64,000 bases of DNA from assembly GCA_015039465.1 (NCBI GenBank), contig MU130358.1, positions 169,336 to 233,335 of the forward strand. Reading direction: 5' to 3'. Below are positions 58,788-64,000 of the stretch, piece by piece. Both the position numbers and the translations under genes were made by a program. Position 1 is the first letter of the stretch. Every line of letters begins with the position of its first letter. The DNA comes from Phlegmacium glaucopus. Its lineage: Eukaryota > Basidiomycota > Agaricomycetes > Agaricales > Cortinariaceae. A model generated the notes under the pieces. The model did not search any database. It was given only the letters and a program-made list of their open reading frames with translations, and was not told the origin of the DNA.

Positions 58788-61039
58788 CACGATATTCGGT
58801 GGTTGAGTGGCGTTCCGTATGGATGGCGTATATCGAGATAGTCCAAGGGGGGAGGGAACTCTATTGGTTCAAAAATCGAGATGCTGGAGGTTCGAATGAG
58901 CAACAGTGACTGTTAGGAGTTAAGAAGGTAGCCTTTTGTTCAGACAAGCGCTGCATTCTGGTTAAAAAGCGCCGAGAGTGAGCTGGAACAGAACTTTAAA
59001 GTTAAAACAGCAATTGTATCAACGGCAACTTTCATCGACCGTGGGCCAAGGCGACAGGAGACTTTCCGCATAATTAAATTAAATATTAATCAAATATTAG
59101 GAATCAGGTTAGCAACTACTTATCCCCCGATATGCCCAAATCGATTCCTGCATCTCGGAGGATAGCTGGTTAGGGGATAATTATTTTTAAAATATTTAAT
59201 CAGGACGTTCCGGTATTCGAGATTCCGCCCGCCCCACCCTCTGTCAGTAACACACTTACACAAAGTCACATTATTGACATGATCGCCCTTTCGGGCCTTT
59301 CCATCAATACGTTTCGAGTTCGCTCCACAAACTCATCTTCTGTAGCCCTCGCCTGCTCACAACACCACGGTTTGGCATGGTAATATATGACTACCTTGAT
59401 CAAAAACGGTCACTAAGTTCTTACTAAGTGTTGTAAGTGATATCAGTGATATTAAGATTCAATATTGTCAAAATATTGTTGATTGATTGTTGACTTGGAC
59501 GAAATTCGCGGAGGGGCAATTGATTAGATTGCAAACATTGACGATGTATAAATTACATTTTATTGATCAGTGGCCAGCAAGTACAATCTATATTGATCAA
59601 CAAGCACAATGTCACGGTATAAACTGTAAGTTTTATTGATGGGAAGGCCTGAGAGGGCGATGTATAAATGAATGGCATTACATTTTATAAATCAACAGTG
59701 GGTGAGCAATAAGTGCAACGGCGATCTATAAAGTACAATGTATGTGAATGTCACATGTTGGGGCGGACATGGCTGTGGAAGGGCGGAATCTCGGGTTTAC
59801 CGTTGGTTGTGCTGGGTTTGTTATCTGCCCGGCAAAGTCCGAAAATAGCACGGTTCGCCAATATTTTAACCATTGTGAGCTCAAAAATGAGGATTGAGTG
59901 AGCTCTCAGCGTGAATTCATGAAAACTTATGTTTTGAATGATCCTATCTCTTAAAATATATGAAAGGTGCCTTTGTTGAGGCTGTAAAGATCAATATGTT
60001 ATCTGCCTGAGACTTATGTTATCTACCATAGCCAATCAGAGGCCTTTGTTATCTGCCAACTGGAACATTTTGTTCCCATTACTTCAGTTTAAATTATTAT
60101 GCTCCCAACTTTTTAATTTACAACCAAATAGAATTTTACTACCATCATGAATATTTTCATATTTTACTAGTGTGCTGGAAGAGAAAAATTGTTCCGAATG
60201 TAAATTTCTTGCCTGCACAGCCACATGTTATCTGCCATGCCTACAGATTTATACATTGAGACTCTGTCAAGCTATTAAATACAAATGCAAGCTGACCTTA
60301 ATTTAATTAATGGATGTGCAACTATAATTCTGTAAAGAAAAGAAGTTATTCAGAATTGTGAACACTACAAAAGAAGTACAAAAGATAGTGTACATGTGCG
60401 CTTTGCGCGCGAGAAAAAAAAAGGGTCATTCATATTTCACGGCAATAATTAGGCATATTTTTCCATTTTTAATTCTCTCCCACCTCTTTTTCATTTTTTG
60501 GATACCCAGTACTATGAACGGTAAACCGAATCTCGAATTCCGAAACTCTTTGCTCTCGGCATTGCTACCCCGCATTTATTATTATTTATTTACTTGATCT
60601 CAAGCGCGCACCGCCAGTAAGAGCGTGCTCAGACGACATCGACGCTTTCAATTACCTTTGAGCGCACTCATTCAATTCATTGTTATTACTCAAATATAGA
60701 CCTATATATCACAAAACAATTCGGATTCAACTCTTTAAGAAACGAAAACAAATCACAAGCTTCATAAATCACGAAAATTCGACCGTAACACCGAATTCAC
60801 ACTTTTGAGTGTTGAACAATAATTTGGAATATGAGTTTCAGATATTTTTGCCTGCCTCAATTGCTCTATTTTGACCTGGAAAATCGACGCGAAATTGAAA
60901 GTGAGTTACCAAAGTAATCGCACTGGCACGTGAGCACGAAAGTGATAGTCCTACTTTCCATCCCTTCTTGTGTCTTGTCCCACAACATTGCAGTCACATT
61001 TTCCCTCTTTGCGGACTACTCGATATTGATACTGGTCGC
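58788..61039. other. Large divergent intergenic region
   Basis: About 2.25 kb between F-box copy 3 (minus) and the Ser/Pro-rich gene (plus). AT-rich, without a supported gene. A loose direct repeat (GATGTATAAAT...ACATTTTAT) occurs at about 59,542 and 59,659. The GATA-type motif cluster is listed separately. Confidence 0.45.
59817..60235 (+). promoter_or_regulatory. Cluster of five TGTTATCT(G/A)CC motifs (GATA-type sites)
   Basis: TTATCT (AGATAA on the other strand) occurs at 59,821, 59,999, 60,019, 60,049 and 60,228, every time inside the longer word TGTTATCTGCC or TGTTATCTACC. Fungal GATA factors (nitrogen, iron or light regulators) bind HGATAR, and clusters of such sites are typical of their targets. 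The identical flanks could also mean a short interspersed repeat. Binding is inference. Confidence 0.45.
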
Positions 61040-64000
61040 ATGGACGATTCCAGCGTCACGGATGTTGACAGAAGCATACCCAATGCCTTGTTCACATCCG
61101 TACTAGGGCTCAAGGGTCCCTTGCGTATAGCACCGCATGGTTCAGAGCACAAACCGCACATCATCCTTAAGCGTGTGGATCCTCCAAGCAATCTCGAATC
61201 TAATGGAGAATCAAGTCGCGTTGCGCGCTTTAGTTTTTTCGCTCACAAGAGATTTGAGGTCAAACCGGGAAAAGAGATTATGTTTGCCGTGGCTTCAGCG
61301 GACGGGAATGAAGGACCTTTCAAGGAGATCGCTCTCGTATTGGAAGCCGACCTTGACGCTACTTTGGATACTACTACCGAGGAAGAAGCCAATCATTCCC
61401 CGGTCAAGAAAGTAGATACGAAAGAATTTGGGAATGTGCAGGGACTACCCCCCAAGATGCGGAAGAGCTATACCAAAGAGAAGACTTACGCGAGTTATAT
61501 CAGCAGTAAGATTTTATTTTTCTATGATCTTCTCTCGCCCCCATTATATACATTCTATCAGAAGAACCCAGCTCCTCTCTTGGTTTTCTTGGATACCCAA
61601 TGAACATTGTCCCGAACCGCGTCTTTTCTTCAGCTTCTGTTCAAACGGATTCTTCCCCACCACCAACAAATCTTGAGGTTACCCTAGTTGATGTAACATC
61701 ACAACTGGCGTCTATGCATCACTCCAATAAATCACCAGTTCAGTTGCCCTCTCCCGTCTCTGCAGATCACGGACGAGAACCCCATTCCGACAACCTCGCC
61801 CAGCCTGAGGAAGAAGATATGGATGATGTACGGTCTAATTTGAGTGTATTTCTCTGCATGTTAGGCTCATTATTTTTAGATATCTCGAATTGAACGCAGT
61901 CTCTCACCGATGGACCTTGGTTCTCCAAGTTGTTCTGAATCTCCTGTTAATTCACCTTTACCTTTGCTGAGCAGGAACCCAACGCCAGAACCTTCAATAA
62001 CCTGTCAATTACCTGAAAAATCTCCGGTGTCAACTTCATTCAGTCCAAAACCTAATGGCGTTGTATCCCGTTTTGCCACTAGTGCTGCCAATTCCTCCGA
62101 AGTCAACCTTGTAACTACCTCAAGTAAAGTGTTTGAAAACTTTTGCGAACCTCCTAAACCATCATACAACTTACCCTCAGACGAAGGATCATCATCAGTG
62201 ACTCCGCACAAGCCGCCATCTGCCATATTAGAAGCGGCCACCCCTATTGCCATTTCGCCCAAAACCTCGACATCGAAACCTTTCACTACATCTACTAAGA
62301 CTTTTGAAGATTCCCAACCTCTTCGAGACACTCCTAAGGCTTCGGACTCGACCCTGGACGAAGTGTCGTCAGCAATTACGCCGCGCGAGTCACTGCCTCG
62401 TGTTATGAAAGGGGCCACTCGTTCTATAACCCTATCTGACCTTTTTGTCAAGGCCACCTCTTCTGTGTCAGGATTCTCACATACCGATACTCAGGCAGCT
62501 GTTGAATCCCCAGAAGTCGGAAACAAAATATTGAACGGTATAGTTGCTCCGCAAAGACAAGTGCGTAGATCGCCTCTTTCATGGCTCGCTAATTCTAATA
62601 AACTACTGGATATGGATGAAGTCACCCAGCCCTACCGACAATGCGTTTGCATCTAGTAGTAAAGTGCCGTTGGATAATTTACGAAAAGTGCAAACATCTG
62701 CGACTCTTCCACATCCACCACCTCGGGTTGCCATCCCGAATCCTTCGCCACCCCCAGATCCGAAAGAAGTTGTCTATATCCCTGCTGGATCTGCAGGAAA
62801 CCCTCTTGGAATTAGACCCTCCTCTAACCCTGCAATGACAATGACCCCCAATCAACGTCCGCTCCCTTCGGGGCCCAGAAGCTTACGTACGGCGACGGTA
62901 GTAATGGCTGCGAAGAAGCCAGTTGTTGTCGGTGCCAACTGGTCAGCAGCGCGTAGTTCGGGTTCCGCCTCGACCAGTGCGAGTAATTCTGTTCCCGTGA
63001 CACCTAGCTCCTCATCCTCTTCCTTAACCTCTTCAGCTGCTAGTCGGCCCATACCTAAAGCCACCGATTTGTCACGTATTCTTTCCTATGGTTCGCCTTC
63101 ACCTCCCCCTCCTCCAGATTCGGACCCGCCGCCGGCTCCTCCCCCACAATGTCAATCTGGAGTCAGCAAATGGAAGCGCATAACTGGTGACGACGAAAAG
63201 GCGTCCGCTAGCAGCAATTCTGTCAATTCCAAGACCTTGAAAACCCCTCCTACACCCATCGATCAGCCCTCCACAAAAATTGGTCAAGTAGATGCAACAT
63301 CATCAGCCTCCCTGACAAAACCTCCCAAAAAACAAACCGCCCCTCTTTCCTCTCCAAACCCGTCTGATGACAAACAAAATGTTGTTCAGGCAGATGCATC
63401 ATCGGCAGGCTCCATAGTGAAATCTCCTGCAAAGCGACCTCTTCCCCCTTCCACTCCAAACTCCTCTTCTGACGACACGAAACAGGGTGATGTAGTTACA
63501 GAATCTCCCTCTAAGAAGGCAAAAATCGCCGAATCAGCCACTTCCTCGATGTCCAAGAATTCAGCAGCAGCGAAAGTCCCGCCCGAAGCCGCATCAACGC
63601 CAAAGGCTTCAACTTCAAAGCGTATGTAGTTCTACCAACAAAGCATTTGCGTGATAATATAATATTTTACAACAGCTCCACAACCACTCACACATCCACT
63701 ACCTCCCAAACCCCTCCCCGTACACATTGGATCCTCATATCGACCTTCGTTAAAGCGAGAACGAAGCCGAAGTCCGGATGTACCTGTCTCAAAGCGACCA
63801 GCGACCAGTACAGACTGGCCTGCTACCTACTGCAGCGTAGAGCGAAGGTTGCAGGTTCATGACAATAGTGACGTAGGCGTGCAGAAGGTTGTTTTTAACC
63901 ATGATGGGACTCAGTTCGCGTTGATCTGTGAGTGTTGGGAGGATATTTTTGACTGAAGATTATTGATAGCCTTGCAGGTGCTGATTCTACCTTGCGGATA
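61040..64000 (+). CDS. Large Ser/Pro-rich, probably nuclear protein (5' part, truncated)
   Basis: ATG 61040 starts MDDSSVTDVDRSIPNALF. Exons 61040-61505 and 61562-61827 join in frame, and the next starts at 61880 (ISRIERSLSPMDLGSP), again in phase. The first 150 residues are ordered: LFTSVLGLKGPLRIAP, RFSFFAHKRFEVKPGKEIMF. After that the protein is low-complexity, rich in Ser, Pro, Thr and Lys, with a poly-Pro run and an NLS-like SPSKKAKIAE. The open frame changes near 62.6 kb without a clean GT-AG solution, so a small intron, an unusual splice or an indel is needed there. A later exon reads SLKRERSRSPDVPVSKRPAT and NSDVGVQKVVFNHDGTQFAL, then CADSTLRI across the last intron, which looks like the start of a WD-type beta-propeller. 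The gene runs off the window. No family name is claimed. Confidence 0.65.

Overview
The window looks like nuclear DNA of a mushroom-forming basidiomycete (Agaricomycetes). Genes are split by many short GT-AG introns of about 45-90 bp. The gene families fit: secreted cerato-platanins, an F-box/CxxC family expanded in agarics, a fungal Dicer, a type IIC P-type ATPase, and an EGF-containing ABCG transporter. No rRNA, tRNA or CRISPR array was found. All family names come from reading motifs by eye, not from searches.

Left arm (1-13.4 kb): the 5' end of an MFS transporter (minus strand, cut by the window edge), an F-box gene (plus), an ITFG1/TIP-like FG-GAP membrane protein (minus), two cerato-platanin genes (plus), a chimeric pseudogene block made of an ABCG 3' fragment joined to a broken questin-oxidase-like gene (minus), and an intact four-exon alpha/beta hydrolase (plus).

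Middle (13.4-28 kb): a transposon graveyard with no convincing intact gene. It holds an internally deleted coatomer beta' pseudogene, two copies of a 1.3 kb repeat, 42-bp minisatellite arrays, LTR fragments, a 0.7 kb repeat pair, a hAT-type MITE with a perfect 8-bp target duplication, a solo LTR with a 5-bp target duplication, and two Helitron-like 3' ends. Much of it is AT-rich and one 1.3 kb copy shows strong CpG decay.

Immediately after the second Helitron end (28,045) comes the other copy of a segmental duplication. At 28.07-30.98 kb the third cerato-platanin gene and the intact ABCG gene are present; at 9.17-11.28 kb the same block has a cerato-platanin gene plus a decayed, internally deleted ABCG tail.

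Right arm (28-64 kb): ordinary gene-dense DNA. In order: cerato-platanin 3, ABCG transporter, COX17 copper chaperone (divergent from ABCG), a 118-aa three-exon gene of unknown function, a 3.5 kb stretch without a trusted gene, the P-type ATPase, an MCP1-like mitochondrial membrane protein, a multi-pass membrane protein, a phosducin-like protein with a GC-AG intron, Dicer, an AhpD/CMD-like protein, two tandem F-box paralogues, a 2.2 kb intergenic region with five TGTTATCT motifs, and the 5' part of a large Ser/Pro-rich protein that runs off the window.

The genes do not form one pathway. The themes are secreted and surface proteins (cerato-platanins, ABCG), lineage-expanded F-box genes, an RNA-silencing nuclease, and a recent history of duplication and transposition in the middle third.
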